A stretch of 64,000 nucleotides of DNA from contig NZ_JAGYJH010000003.1 in NCBI RefSeq assembly GCF_018402285.1, forward strand, positions 558,001 to 622,000, in the 5' to 3' direction. Below are positions 20,207 through 28,757 of the stretch, piece by piece (positions within the stretch are counted from its first letter, which is position 1; each line of letters opens with the position of its first letter). Origin of the DNA: Hyphomonas sp. (GTDB lineage Bacteria > Pseudomonadota > Alphaproteobacteria > Caulobacterales > Hyphomonadaceae). The notes beneath the pieces were generated by a model, which made no database searches, had not been told where the DNA came from, and was given only the letters and a program-made list of their open reading frames with translations. The translations under genes were made by a program, and so were the position numbers.

Positions 20207-21118
20207 ATGATCCGCAGGTCTGCTGGTTTTACAGCCTTTTGCGCCGTTGGCGCGCTGCTTCTGCTGGGCGCCTGCTCGAAGGACGGGTTTGAGGTGGACG
20301 CGCCCCGGGAGGTCAGCCGCGAAGTGGCCGCAATGGTGAACGGGGAGGCGGTCTATACCGCCGATGTCGAGCTCGAATCGGTGGCGCGCGGGCTGGTGGT
20401 CTCCGGCGCCGCGCTGCAGCCGGATGACGAGGCCTACCGGCAGGTACTCGACCAGCTTATCGACCAGAAGCTGATGGCGCAGGAGGCCAAACGCCTTGGC
20501 CTGGAGAAGGACCCGGCCGCGATGCGCCGCCTCGAGATGGCGCAGGAGCGCATCATGGGCAATCTGCTGGTGGAGAGTGTCGTTGCCAAGCAGGTGACCG
20601 ACGAGATGATCGACAAGATGTATGCCGAGCAGGTGCGCCTGCAGCAGGTCAACGACCAGGTGTCGGTGGCCCATATCGTGACAGATACCGAGGAAGAAGC
20701 CGAGACGGTGTGGCTGCGCGTGCAAGCGGGCGAGCCGTTCGAGAGCCTTGTGTTCAACCATTCCCAGGACAGCGCCACGCGGATGGAGAACGGGGACCTT
20801 GGATATGTGTCGCCCAATGATTTGCCCGACCCCTATCCGGTAGTGATTGCTAACACGGCGGTGGGCGATGTGTCGCCGCCGTTTGAGGCAGAGGGGGGCT
20901 GGCGCCTCCTGAAGGTCAAGGACCGGCGCACCGAGCCGCCCAAGACACGCGAAGAGATGCGGCCGGAGATCGCCACCTTCCTGACGCTGAGCGAGGTCAG
21001 CCGCATCCTGCGCCGCCTGCGGACCGAGGCGCGCATCGAGGAAGGCGGCGGCCAGTCATTCACCCCGGAAACCCCGACTGAGGGCCCGGCAACACCCCTT
21101 ACCGGAGACGAATTGTGA
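20207..21118 (+). CDS. Parvulin-type peptidyl-prolyl isomerase lipoprotein
   Basis: A 303-residue envelope foldase. The signal peptide ends in the lipobox LLGAC (Cys 23), so the protein should be lipid-anchored facing the periplasm. A SurA-like N-terminal helical region (VNGEAVYTADVELE, LDQLIDQKLMAQEAKRLG) precedes the PPIase core VSVAHIVTDTEEEAETVWLR...FNHSQDSATRMENGDLGYVSP. The core has the shape of parvulin but not all catalytic residues can be checked by eye. It lies divergent to secA, and its stop overlaps the GTG start of argJ. Confidence 0.85.
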   Translation: MIRRSAGFTAFCAVGALLLLGACSKDGFEVDAPREVSREVAAMVNGEAVYTADVELESVARGLVVSGAALQPDDEAYRQVLDQLIDQKLMAQEAKRLGLEKDPAAMRRLEMAQERIMGNLLVESVVAKQVTDEMIDKMYAEQVRLQQVNDQVSVAHIVTDTEEEAETVWLRVQAGEPFESLVFNHSQDSATRMENGDLGYVSPNDLPDPYPVVIANTAVGDVSPPFEAEGGWRLLKVKDRRTEPPKTREEMRPEIATFLTLSEVSRILRRLRTEARIEEGGGQSFTPETPTEGPATPLTGDEL

Positions 21119-22365
21119 ATCTAACTCCCTCGCCCTTTACGCCGGCCAGCTTTCCGGTGCTCCCTGACGTGCGCGGCCTGCGGGCGGCTGCCGGCAGTCT
21201 TGGTTTCTATGCGCGCCGGGGCATTACGCGGGACGATGTGTTTCTGGCGGTGTTTGATCCGGGCACGACCTGCGCGGGAGTGTACACGCGCTCGCTGACG
21301 GCGTCAGCGGATGTGCGCTGGTGCCGGCAGGCGCTGGAGACGGGCGGCGGGAAGGCGGCGGCGCTGGTGGTCAATTCGGGCAACTCCAATGCGTTCACCG
21401 GACCGAAGGGCGTGCTCAAGAATGAGGAGACCTTGAAGGCGCTAGTGGAGACGCTGGGGGCAAAGAAGGAGCAGTGCTTCCTCGCGGCGACGGGCGTGAT
21501 CGGGGAGCCGCTCAGCGATCCGAACTATGTGGGCGCGCTCGTGCCGGAGCTGGCGGGCAGGCTTGGTGCGCCGGACTGGGAGAAGATGGCCAGGGCGTTC
21601 ATGACGACGGATACCTATCCCAAGGGGGCCGGAACTGTTGCCAGCATTGAGGGCACCGAGGTCCGCTTTGCCGGGATCGCAAAGGGCTCGGGCATGATCG
21701 CGCCGAACATGGCGACGATGCTGTCCTACGTGTTCACCGATGCGGCGATTACGCCGGAGCTTTTGCAGGCGGCGCTGAAGCAGGTGGCCGACGAGACATT
21801 CAATGCGATCACGGTCGATGGGGATACGTCTACCTCCGACACGCTGATGGTGTTTGCGACCGGGGCGAGTGGCATGGCGCCGGTGACCTCCGAGGAAGAC
21901 CTTCGGTTCCGGGCATTCACCGCGGCGCTGAAGACAGTCTGCCTCGACCTCGCCATGCAGGTGGTCAAGGACGGGGAGGGGGCGAGCAAGGTCGCGGCGA
22001 TCACCGTTGAGGATGCGGCGTCGCCCGCCTCCGCGAAGAAGATTGCCTGCGAGATTGCCAATTCGCCGCTGATCAAGACGGCGATGGCGGCGGGCGATGC
22101 TAATTGGGGCCGGATCGTCATGGCGGTCGGCAAGGCGTATGAGCCGATAGAGGCCGACCGGCTGGCGATCTGGTTTGATGACGTGCAGGTGGCAAAGGAT
22201 GGCGCGCGGGCGCCCGACTATGACGAGGCGGCGGCCAGCGCAGTGTTTGCAAAGCCTGAATTTGCGATCCGGGTTTCTGTGGGTTCAGGCAGCGGCCGGG
22301 CGACGGTCTGGACCTGCGATCTCACCCACGGATATGTCGATATCAACGGCGCCTACCGGACATGA
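21115..22365 (+). CDS. argJ: Bifunctional ornithine acetyltransferase / N-acetylglutamate synthase
   Basis: ArgJ moves the acetyl group from N-acetylornithine to glutamate in the cyclic arginine pathway, and may also acetylate glutamate from acetyl-CoA. The 416-residue protein contains the self-cleavage region KGSGMIAPNMATMLSYVFTD; in ArgJ the bond before the Thr of MATML is cut to give two subunits with Thr as nucleophile. The C-terminus ending in DINGAYRT is typical. The start is a GTG overlapping the upstream stop (TTGTGA), and its own stop overlaps mutT, so four genes from the parvulin to the pilin are coupled. Confidence 0.95.
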   Translation: MNLTPSPFTPASFPVLPDVRGLRAAAGSLGFYARRGITRDDVFLAVFDPGTTCAGVYTRSLTASADVRWCRQALETGGGKAAALVVNSGNSNAFTGPKGVLKNEETLKALVETLGAKKEQCFLAATGVIGEPLSDPNYVGALVPELAGRLGAPDWEKMARAFMTTDTYPKGAGTVASIEGTEVRFAGIAKGSGMIAPNMATMLSYVFTDAAITPELLQAALKQVADETFNAITVDGDTSTSDTLMVFATGASGMAPVTSEEDLRFRAFTAALKTVCLDLAMQVVKDGEGASKVAAITVEDAASPASAKKIACEIANSPLIKTAMAAGDANWGRIVMAVGKAYEPIEADRLAIWFDDVQVAKDGARAPDYDEAAASAVFAKPEFAIRVSVGSGSGRATVWTCDLTHGYVDINGAYRT

Positions 22366-22778
22366 GCCGCAGGCTGTTGCTGGTCGTGGCGGCGGCGCTG
22401 AGGGACGGGCAGGACCGCATCCTCCTGGCCAAGCGCCCGGAAGGCAAACAGCTGGCGGGCCTCTGGGAGTTTCCGGGCGGCAAGGTCGATCCGGGCGAAA
22501 CACCCGAAGCGGCGCTGGCGCGGGAGCTGCACGAAGAGCTTTCAATCGTGGTTAAGGAAGAGGAACTGAAGCCGCTGACATTTGCGAGCTTCACTTACCC
22601 CGACTTTCACCTGTTGATGCCATTATATGGCTGTGAAAGCTGGACCGGGACCATCCATCCGCGCGAGGGGCAAGCCATCGCCTGGGTAGAGCCTGCAAGG
22701 CTGCGAGACTATCCTGCGCCACCGGCAGACCTTCCTCTGTTCGACTGGTTGCTGGAGCAAACCCTGGCGGAGCAATGA
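22362..22778 (+). CDS. mutT: 8-oxo-dGTP diphosphatase (Nudix hydrolase)
   Basis: A 138-residue housekeeping enzyme that removes 8-oxo-dGTP from the nucleotide pool and so prevents A-T to C-G transversions. The Nudix box is complete: GGKVDPGE followed seven residues later by RELHEEL. The substrate-side segment KRPEGKQLAGLWEFPGGK is characteristic of MutT. It overlaps argJ by four bases (ATGA) and overlaps the following Flp pilin gene by four bases. The argJ-mutT neighbourhood is a known alphaproteobacterial arrangement. Confidence 0.93.
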   Translation: MSRRLLLVVAAALRDGQDRILLAKRPEGKQLAGLWEFPGGKVDPGETPEAALARELHEELSIVVKEEELKPLTFASFTYPDFHLLMPLYGCESWTGTIHPREGQAIAWVEPARLRDYPAPPADLPLFDWLLEQTLAEQ

Positions 22779-22957
22779 TGGGCCTGTTCAGAAAACGGAT
22801 GAAGCGTCTGGCGCGCGACGAACGCGGCGCAACCGCGATCGAATACGGCCTGATTGCCGCCCTCATGGTTGTCGGCATCCTCGGCAGTCTCTCTGCGTTT
22901 GCGAGCGCCAATGACGACATGTACCAGTATGTCGAGGACAATCTCGTTCAGGTCTGA
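22775..22957 (+). CDS. Flp-family type IVb pilin
   Basis: A 60-residue prepilin. Residues 14-38 read RDERGATAIEYGLIAALMVV, the Flp/Fap class III signal: a short positively charged leader, a cleavage point after the Gly of RG, Glu at position 5 of the mature protein and a hydrophobic helix. The mature pilin would be about 40 residues. ATGATG offers two starts; 22775 overlaps the mutT stop. No tad/cpa assembly gene is nearby, so the product must use an assembly machine encoded elsewhere. Why it is coupled to mutT is not obvious. Confidence 0.85.
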   Translation: MMGLFRKRMKRLARDERGATAIEYGLIAALMVVGILGSLSAFASANDDMYQYVEDNLVQV

Positions 22958-22977
22958 GCCGGTCTTTTCGGCGCTTC

Positions 22978-23889
22978 TCAGCTCTTTCCGCCCGTCTCTC
23001 CGGCGCGCTTTACCGCGTCCGCCATGCTGGCTTTTGCGCTGCCCGGTTTCAGGGGCTGGGGCTGACCCGGCGCGGGGGCCCAGCCTGACAGATGCAAGAT
23101 CTCAAACGTTGCCCGCACGCGGCCGTCGGGATCGGAAAACCTCTCCTTGTAGAGCTCTATCGCCCGCGCAAGCACGCCGCGCGGCAGTGGCCGGGCGATA
23201 CCGCGCGCGAAGGCGGCGCGCTCGCCCATGCCTTTCAGGTCTGCAATCAGGGCTCCGGGCTGGCGGTAGCGCACGGTGACGGTGTCCCGGTCAGCGACAG
23301 GCAGGGCAAAGCCTGCCCGCTGAAGCAGCCCCGCCATGTCCCGCAGACCGGGAAGCGGCGAGACGCGGGGGCTGAGGCCGCCGGAGAGCTCGGTTTCAGC
23401 TTCGCCCAGAACCTCGCGCAGTTCGGCCAGCGTGCCTGCGCCAAAGAGGGCTCCGAGGAAAAGCCCATCGGGCCTGAGCGCCCGGCGGATCTGGACGAGT
23501 GCGCCGGGAAGGTCGTTCACCCAGTGAAGAACGAGCGGCGAGACAATCAGGTCGAACCGTTCCGTTTCAAAGGGCAGGGCCTCGGGATCGGCGAAGACCG
23601 CCTCCAGCCCGCGCGCGCGGGCAGCCTCCAGAAAAGCAATCGACGTATCGGCGACGATGGCTGATTTTGCCCGGTTTTGGGTGATAAGGGCCTGCGACAG
23701 TCCCCCGCCAGCCCCGCCGAGCTCCAGCATGGCCTCGAAAATGCGGGGGGTATCCGCCACGCGCGTTTCAAGATCGCTCGACACCCGGGCCCGCAGGAAG
23801 TCATACTCGTCAAAGCGCCGGGCGAAGGCCTGCCGGCGGGCGATCAGCTTGTCGCGGTCGAATATCTGCGGAGGAGGGGCAGGGGGCAT
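22978..23889 (-). CDS. SAM-dependent methyltransferase, BioC/NDUFAF5-like
   Basis: A 303-residue class I methyltransferase. The opening FDRDKLIARRQAFARRFDEYDFL, the strand AIVADTSIAFLEAARARG, the ALPFETERFDLIVSPLVLHWVNDLPGAL stretch and the GLFLGALFG loop are typical of the BioC/NDUFAF5 group. Alphaproteobacterial members are usually encoded beside comF, and here a comF remnant lies immediately upstream on the other strand. The ATG at 23889 is chosen because the domain homology starts here; an in-frame start at 24147 would run antisense through the comF remnant. The substrate is not known; arginine hydroxylation/assembly functions of NDUFAF5 are a eukaryotic precedent. Confidence 0.8.
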   Translation of the reverse strand: MPPAPPPQIFDRDKLIARRQAFARRFDEYDFLRARVSSDLETRVADTPRIFEAMLELGGAGGGLSQALITQNRAKSAIVADTSIAFLEAARARGLEAVFADPEALPFETERFDLIVSPLVLHWVNDLPGALVQIRRALRPDGLFLGALFGAGTLAELREVLGEAETELSGGLSPRVSPLPGLRDMAGLLQRAGFALPVADRDTVTVRYRQPGALIADLKGMGERAAFARGIARPLPRGVLARAIELYKERFSDPDGRVRATFEILHLSGWAPAPGQPQPLKPGSAKASMADAVKRAGETGGKS

Positions 23890-23899
23890 AGACGCTGAT

Positions 23900-24133
23900 A
23901 TGAAGGCTGGCAGGCGCCGGGCCAAGAGCCTATTCCGCGAGACACGGGATTTCCTGGGGCCGCCGCGCCCGCCGCCAGCTGGTGGAAGCGCGCTATGTTC
24001 TGCTGGTCGATCACGTACTGAGACCGGGGCGACGCTGAACGCATACGTGCGCGCCCTGAAACGGGCAGGCGCGCGGCAGATCGACGTGCTGGTGCTGGCG
24101 CGCGTTGTCCGCGCTATGGATGTCACCATATAA
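23900..24133 (+). pseudogene. comF: Truncated and frameshifted comF remnant
   Basis: ComF proteins are phosphoribosyltransferase-fold proteins used in DNA uptake or repair. Only the last third survives here. One frame gives VEARYVLLVDHVL and the next frame continues TGATLNAYVRALKRAGARQI, then LVLARVVRAM to a TAA at 24131. This is the PRPP-binding end of ComF, normally VLLVDDVxTTGAT, but the second Asp is His and a one-base shift breaks the loop. The 5' two-thirds are missing, leaving about 11 bases before the divergent methyltransferase start. The expected neighbours (methyltransferase, grxC, DUF1178) are all present, which supports the identity. Confidence 0.7.
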
Positions 24134-24200
24134 CGCGTTGATGACACTTCGGACCCAGACCGACCGGAAATGTTCAGGTTTTGACGAAAGGATTCCCTCC

Positions 24201-24461
24201 ATGGCGAAGGTTACCATCTATACCCGCCAGTTCTGCCCGTACTGCACCCGCGCTGTGGCGCTGCTCAAGCAAAAGAGCGCCGACTTCAAGGAAATCGACG
24301 CTGGCATGGACCCCAAGCTGCGCGAGGAAATGATCCAGCGTTCGAATGGCGGGCGGACGTTCCCGCAGATCTTCGTGGGCGAGAAACACATTGGCGGCTG
24401 TGACGACATGGTGGCGCTCGACCGGGCGGGCATGCTCGACCCGATGCTTGCAGGGGCCTGA
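24201..24461 (+). CDS. grxC: Glutaredoxin 3
   Basis: An 86-residue glutathione-dependent oxidoreductase with the dithiol active site CPYC (in YTRQFCPYCTRA), the TFPQIFVG cis-proline loop and the GGCDDMVAL glutathione-binding end. It reduces protein disulphides and mixed disulphides in the cytoplasm. The ATG at 24201 matches the family start; an in-frame ATG at 24105 lies inside the comF remnant. DUF1178 follows eleven bases after its stop. The carbon-nitrogen hydrolase gene often found between grxC and DUF1178 in alphaproteobacteria is absent. Confidence 0.95.
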   Translation: MAKVTIYTRQFCPYCTRAVALLKQKSADFKEIDAGMDPKLREEMIQRSNGGRTFPQIFVGEKHIGGCDDMVALDRAGMLDPMLAGA

Positions 24462-24471
24462 GGAGGCGTCC

Positions 24472-24924
24472 GTGATTCTCTACGCGCTCGTCTGCCAGGA
24501 GTGTGACCATTCCTTCGAAGGCTGGTTTGCCAGCTCTGAGGCGTTTGATCGGCTGGCCAGGCGAAAGCAGATCGATTGCCCGGAATGCGCGGGGCACAAG
24601 GTGTCCAAGCAGATCATGGCGCCGGCCGTGCGCCCGTCTGACAAGGCCCTACCGGGCAAGATGGATGAAGCGGCGGTGATGAAGGAATTCATCCGCCGCG
24701 CCCGTGAACATGTGTCCCAGAATTTCGACTATGTCGGCGACGGGTTCGCCGAAGAGGCCCGCGCCATCTATTATGGCGAGCAGGAAGACCGCCCGATCTG
24801 GGGCGAGACGACGGCGGAGGAGCGCGAAGCCCTCGCCGAGGAAGGGATTGCGGCCGTGCCACTGCCGGCGCCCTTTGCGCCCAAGCCGCCGAAAACGGCC
24901 AAGCGCAAGCCGCCCCTGAACTGA
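24472..24924 (+). CDS. DUF1178 zinc-ribbon-like protein
   Basis: A 150-residue protein of the DUF1178 family. It starts VILYALVCQECDHSFEGWFAS and has a second pair, DCPECAG, so two CxxC motifs can bind zinc. The middle (VSQNFDYVGDGFAEEARAIY) and the DRPIWGETTAEEREALAEEG stretch are the most conserved family features. The C-terminus is a proline/lysine tail. The start is GTG at 24472, six bases after AGGAGG. It is coupled to grxC. The molecular function is unknown, but the family is nearly universal in alphaproteobacteria. Confidence 0.9.
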   Translation: MILYALVCQECDHSFEGWFASSEAFDRLARRKQIDCPECAGHKVSKQIMAPAVRPSDKALPGKMDEAAVMKEFIRRAREHVSQNFDYVGDGFAEEARAIYYGEQEDRPIWGETTAEEREALAEEGIAAVPLPAPFAPKPPKTAKRKPPLN

Positions 24925-25044
24925 ATGCGGGTTGCAATGGCGCCCCCCCCTGCGGCAGTGCGCGCGATTTGACACGCTTGAACGCGGGCGGGGGCTTGGT
25001 TAGAACGCGATCCACCAGACTTTCAAAGACGTGGAGAGACCCTC

Positions 25045-25347
25045 ATGGCGAGCCAGGAATATCATCGCGGTGAAATGAACATCCACGACCAGAAATCCAC
25101 ATGGGACGGTTTCATCACCGGCTCCACCTGGGGCTCGTTGATCACCATCATGATCGTTGGCCACGCAACCCTCGCCATCGCCATCGGCCTGCCCTGGGCT
25201 GTGTCGCTCGGCCTCATGGCGATCCTCGGCTTTGGCGCCGGCCTGTTCATGAACCTCGGTGGCCGCTGGATGGCGACTGTGGTCGTGATGATCGTGCTCG
25301 CCCTGATCGTTCAGGCCTTCATCTGGCTGTTCGGCGTCCTCCTGTAA
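25045..25347 (+). CDS. aa3-type cytochrome c oxidase subunit IV
   Basis: A 100-residue membrane protein beginning MASQEYHRGEMNIHDQKSTW, closely following the family pattern (x)EYxxGxMxIxxQExT of the bacterial aa3 oxidase subunit IV. Three hydrophobic segments follow, one more than the single helix typical of the Paracoccus protein, so the C-terminus may be an extension. The subunit is an accessory part of the terminal oxidase in the inner membrane. The gene stands alone with its own upstream region; the catalytic subunits are not in the window. Confidence 0.8.
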   Translation: MASQEYHRGEMNIHDQKSTWDGFITGSTWGSLITIMIVGHATLAIAIGLPWAVSLGLMAILGFGAGLFMNLGGRWMATVVVMIVLALIVQAFIWLFGVLL

Positions 25348-25458
25348 GGAATTTCGGCGCGCGATTAACGCCGCTGCAAATGCTTCTTGGGCATACCCCT
25401 TGAACTTTATCGAAAATCGCTAAAGTTTCTGAGACTGTCCGGTAACAGGAGGCCGCCC

Positions 25459-26430
25459 TTGCGCGACGCGCCACTTATTCTCACCCATGCCACCAAGCGA
25501 TTCGGCGGGTTTACAGCTGTCAGTGATCTCTCGTTTGAAGTGCCGGCCGGGCAGATTGTCGGCTTTCTCGGGCCCAACGGGGCGGGCAAGTCGACCAGCC
25601 TGCGGATGTCGCTGGGGGTGATGGCACCGGATGAGGGCGAAGTGCGCCTTTTCGGATCGCGGCCGGACCTCAAGAACCTTAAGCGCGTCGGCTTCCTTCC
25701 CGAGGAGCGCGGCCTCTACAAGAAGATGACCGCGCGTGACACGATCACCTATTTTGCGCGTCTCAAAGGCATGAGCGCGAGCGATGCACGGGCACGGGCT
25801 GACGAGTTACTCGAGACAACGGGCCTCGGCGCGTTCCGCACGACACGGATTTCCAAACTCTCCAAGGGCATGGCGCAGAAGGTGCAGATCCTCTCCACGC
25901 TGGCCCATCGCCCGGATTTTCTGATTCTGGATGAGCCGTTCTCTGGGCTTGATCCGATGAACCAGCAGACGTTGGAAGACCTGATCAAGGCCGAGCATGC
26001 GCGCGGGGCGACAATCCTCTTCTCCACCCATGTGATGGAACATGCCGAGCGCCTGTGCGACCGGATAGTGATGCTGGCGCGGGGGCGCAAGGTGCTCGAT
26101 GGCACGCTCGACCAGGCTTATGCCACGTTGGGGCAGGGTGCTCGGATCACGCTGGAGGCGGGGTTTGACCTCGCCGCGGCGCTGGGGCCGAAGGGATTTT
26201 CCGTGCACCGCGCCGCCGACAAGGGGCCGGGCGAGGCATGGCGGGTGGATCTTGCGCCCGGGCAGGGACCGCAGGACGCGCTGCGGGCCGTGCTGGAGAC
26301 CGGCGCGCCGATCATCGGCTTCCAGCCGGAAGAAGCAAGGTTGCGCGATGTGTTCGTGTCGCTGGTGGGGGAGGCAGAAGCGGCCGCGCTTGATGCGCCC
26401 GCCGGTGCCGTGGCTAGGGAGACAGTGTGA
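25459..26430 (+). CDS. ABC-2 type transporter ATP-binding protein (NatA-like)
   Basis: A 323-residue ATPase with Walker A GPNGAGKST, an unusual signature LSKGMAQK in place of LSGGQ (typical of the NatA/DrrA-like group), Walker B FLILDEPFSGLDP and the switch His in STHVMEH. The last 90 residues are a regulatory C-terminal domain. The start is taken as TTG at 25459 because AGGAGG lies six bases upstream and the family begins here; an ATG at 25387 has no such site. It overlaps the downstream permease gene and the two should form one exporter. Sodium, drug or lipid export are all possible. Confidence 0.88.
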   Translation: MRDAPLILTHATKRFGGFTAVSDLSFEVPAGQIVGFLGPNGAGKSTSLRMSLGVMAPDEGEVRLFGSRPDLKNLKRVGFLPEERGLYKKMTARDTITYFARLKGMSASDARARADELLETTGLGAFRTTRISKLSKGMAQKVQILSTLAHRPDFLILDEPFSGLDPMNQQTLEDLIKAEHARGATILFSTHVMEHAERLCDRIVMLARGRKVLDGTLDQAYATLGQGARITLEAGFDLAAALGPKGFSVHRAADKGPGEAWRVDLAPGQGPQDALRAVLETGAPIIGFQPEEARLRDVFVSLVGEAEAAALDAPAGAVARETV

Positions 26431-27821
26431 TGCGCAATATCTACCTGATCTTCCGGCGCGACTATCTGGGCTATGTCAAAGCCTGGGGCTTCTGGCTGAG
26501 CCTCGCGGCTGTGCCGATCTTCCTGATCATCGGCGCGAGCTTTGGATACTTTGCGGCGACGGCTTCGCCGGTGCGGTATTTTGCGGTGGTGGAGCCTACG
26601 CGCGTCTATGCCGAGGCGATCGAGGGCGAGTTCCAGCGGCGCAGTAGCGAGGCGGCCGAAGAGGCGCGCGCACTGGCCGAGCAGATGAACATTCCGCTGG
26701 CGCAGGCCGAGGACCAGCTCGGCGAAGCGGCCAGCGGACGGAAGTTCTATGAAGTGCCTGCGCCGGCGCAGACGCTTGAAGAGCTGCGGCCCTGGCTGAC
26801 GGGGGAGCGTCTGGTAGAGGGCCCTGAGGGGGCAAAGCCGCTGTTTGCAGTGTTCATCCTGTCCGGGGACGGATCACAACTGGAATACTGGAGCGGCGAC
26901 GTGAATGTCGACACGCTGCGGCGGACGGCGGAAATCGCGATGCGCGATCTCAGCCGGACCGAAGCGCTGGCAGCTTCAGGCCTCGGCGCGGATTTCCTCA
27001 AAATGGCCGATGACGCAGCGGTGAAGGTGTCGGCCTTCCGCCTGACGGCGACACAGGCGGGCGAAAGCGGCGCGGAAGTGACGATGGCAGACCGCGCCCC
27101 GGCGCTGGTCTCGGCAGCGCTTGCCTATTTCCTTTGGCTGATGATTTTCTCGATCATTCAATACCTGCTGATGGGCACCATCGAGGAGCGGTCCAACAAG
27201 ATCTTCGATACGCTGCTGACGTCCGTGCAGCTGCCCCAGCTGCTGGCGGGGAAAATGCTGGCTGTGTTTGCCGTGACCTCGACGATGATGCTCTCCTGGT
27301 CGCTGTTCGGGATCATCGGTTCGGCGGTTTCAGCCAGCCAGGTGCCGGGAATGGGCGACATGATCGCGCCCTTCATTACCGCCGCGACCGATCCGATGCT
27401 GATTGTGCCGGGGCTCGTCAGCTTTGTGCTGGGCTATATTCTCTATGGCGCGCTATTCATGGCGCTGGGCTCGCTCTGCGACACGATCCAGGAAGCACAG
27501 ACGCTGCTAAGCCCGATGATGATCCTGCTGATGCTGCCGATGTTTGCGATCTTCGTGGCGTTCCAGGATCCCGGCTCGCCCATTGTGGACATTGCCTCCT
27601 GGTTCCCGCTGTTCACGCCCTTCCTCCTTATCCTCAGGATGCCGCATGATCCGCCGATGTGGGAAGTTCTGGCGCAGATGGCGATGATGTTGGTCGTCAC
27701 TTTCCTCGTTGTCTGGGGCGCCACGAAGGTCTACCGCGCAGGCGCAGTGCATGGCGCCGGAATCGGCGAGCTCGGCGGCATGCTGAAGCGCGCCGTAGGG
27801 ATCAAGGCTAAGGCGGGGTAG
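26430..27821 (+). CDS. ABC-2 type transporter permease (NatB-like)
   Basis: A 463-residue membrane protein partnered with the preceding ATPase. One helix near residues 15-45 is followed by a periplasmic domain of about 200 residues, then five or six helices (residues about 230-445), the ABC2_membrane_3 layout. The stretch MGTIEERSNKIFDTLLTSVQ is the cytoplasmic coupling segment seen in NatB-like permeases. The ATG at 26430 overlaps the stop of the ATPase gene (GTGATG); GGGAGA precedes it. No substrate can be named. Confidence 0.87.
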   Translation: MRNIYLIFRRDYLGYVKAWGFWLSLAAVPIFLIIGASFGYFAATASPVRYFAVVEPTRVYAEAIEGEFQRRSSEAAEEARALAEQMNIPLAQAEDQLGEAASGRKFYEVPAPAQTLEELRPWLTGERLVEGPEGAKPLFAVFILSGDGSQLEYWSGDVNVDTLRRTAEIAMRDLSRTEALAASGLGADFLKMADDAAVKVSAFRLTATQAGESGAEVTMADRAPALVSAALAYFLWLMIFSIIQYLLMGTIEERSNKIFDTLLTSVQLPQLLAGKMLAVFAVTSTMMLSWSLFGIIGSAVSASQVPGMGDMIAPFITAATDPMLIVPGLVSFVLGYILYGALFMALGSLCDTIQEAQTLLSPMMILLMLPMFAIFVAFQDPGSPIVDIASWFPLFTPFLLILRMPHDPPMWEVLAQMAMMLVVTFLVVWGATKVYRAGAVHGAGIGELGGMLKRAVGIKAKAG

Positions 27822-27850
27822 GCTAGGGGTTACGCGGCAGGCGGACGGTC

Positions 27851-28489
27851 TCAAGCCACTTTTTCTGCGCCCAGAATGGGCATAGGGCCATTCGCCTTAC
27901 GAGCGGGTTCAAGGGCTTGCGCATTCCAGGAACAGTCCAGGAGCCAGGAGCCGAAGTCGACATTCGGCAGCCGCGGGGACGGCAGGAGGTCGAGGGCCTC
28001 GCTCACGATCTCTTGCCGCTTTGAAGTAAGGCAAAAGGTTTCTGCGCGGCGCCCATTGGCATCGATCTGCGAGAACTCCGCCACGCAGCCTTCCCGGTTG
28101 AACTGCACGGCTCGCTTGCTGACCGTGAAAGTCCTTACGTCACGATCGAGCCAGGAGATGATGTCGGCCGGCACCATGATACGGTGGGACAGATGGGCAC
28201 CGGGAAGGGCATCCTGCAGTGTACGTACGAAACTGCGCCGCACCGGGAATTCGGACCGAGCCACAAGTTTCCAGACCGAGAGGCTTCCCTCTTCGCCGGT
28301 TTTCTCGTGGATCTCCAGCTCCTCTGCCCCGTGCATCATAATCAGCCAGTCCGGCCGGGCAGGCGAGAAGATGTAGGTGTCAGTCCGGATCTCGGCGATG
28401 CCGAGGCCAAATATGTGATGAAGCGCCTCGATATGGGGCATACCCTCCGAGGGCCAGGCGCGGTATTCGAACAGGGTAGTGCGCGACAT
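27851..28489 (-). CDS. Conserved-looking protein of unknown function, 212 residues
   Basis: This soluble, mixed alpha/beta protein begins MSRTTLFEYRAWPSEGMPHI and has no signal peptide or membrane segment. Hydrophobic strands alternate with charged segments, for example DWLIMMHGAEELEIHEKTGE and RTFTVSKRAVQFN. The codon use and good third-position GC support a real gene. The ATG at 28489 was chosen over an in-frame ATG 33 codons upstream, whose extra residues lie in the terminator-proximal intergenic region and do not look protein-like. I do not recognise the family. It is convergent with the ABC-2 permease. Confidence 0.55.
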   Translation of the reverse strand: MSRTTLFEYRAWPSEGMPHIEALHHIFGLGIAEIRTDTYIFSPARPDWLIMMHGAEELEIHEKTGEEGSLSVWKLVARSEFPVRRSFVRTLQDALPGAHLSHRIMVPADIISWLDRDVRTFTVSKRAVQFNREGCVAEFSQIDANGRRAETFCLTSKRQEIVSEALDLLPSPRLPNVDFGSWLLDCSWNAQALEPARKANGPMPILGAEKVA

Positions 28490-28695
28490 GGCGAAACCTG
28501 ACTTTTTGGTAACAAGGTCTGGATTGGGAACGACTGAAGGCGGGTTCGGTTCCACCGGCTGCGAAAATCGAAGTTGAAACAGGTCCAAAAAGTTTTTTCA
28601 GGGAAAATCTGGTCCGAAATGGCACGAAAGGGCCGGTGGCGCAGGGGTGGCCGGCCTTGCGGGTTTCCCGCGCGCCGACGACGTGCACGAAACAG

Positions 28696-28730
28696 AAAGC
28701 CCCGCCAGATCGCTCTGGCGGGGCTTTTTC
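28696..28730. terminator. Strong intrinsic terminator after rpsU
   Basis: A 14-bp perfect stem (AAAGCCCCGCCAGA with TCTGGCGGGGCTTT) has a tcgc loop. A-runs and T-runs flank it, so it works in both directions; on the minus strand it ends rpsU. Confidence 0.88.
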
Positions 28731-28757
28731 GGTCTCGTCCGGAAGGCCGGGAAGGGC

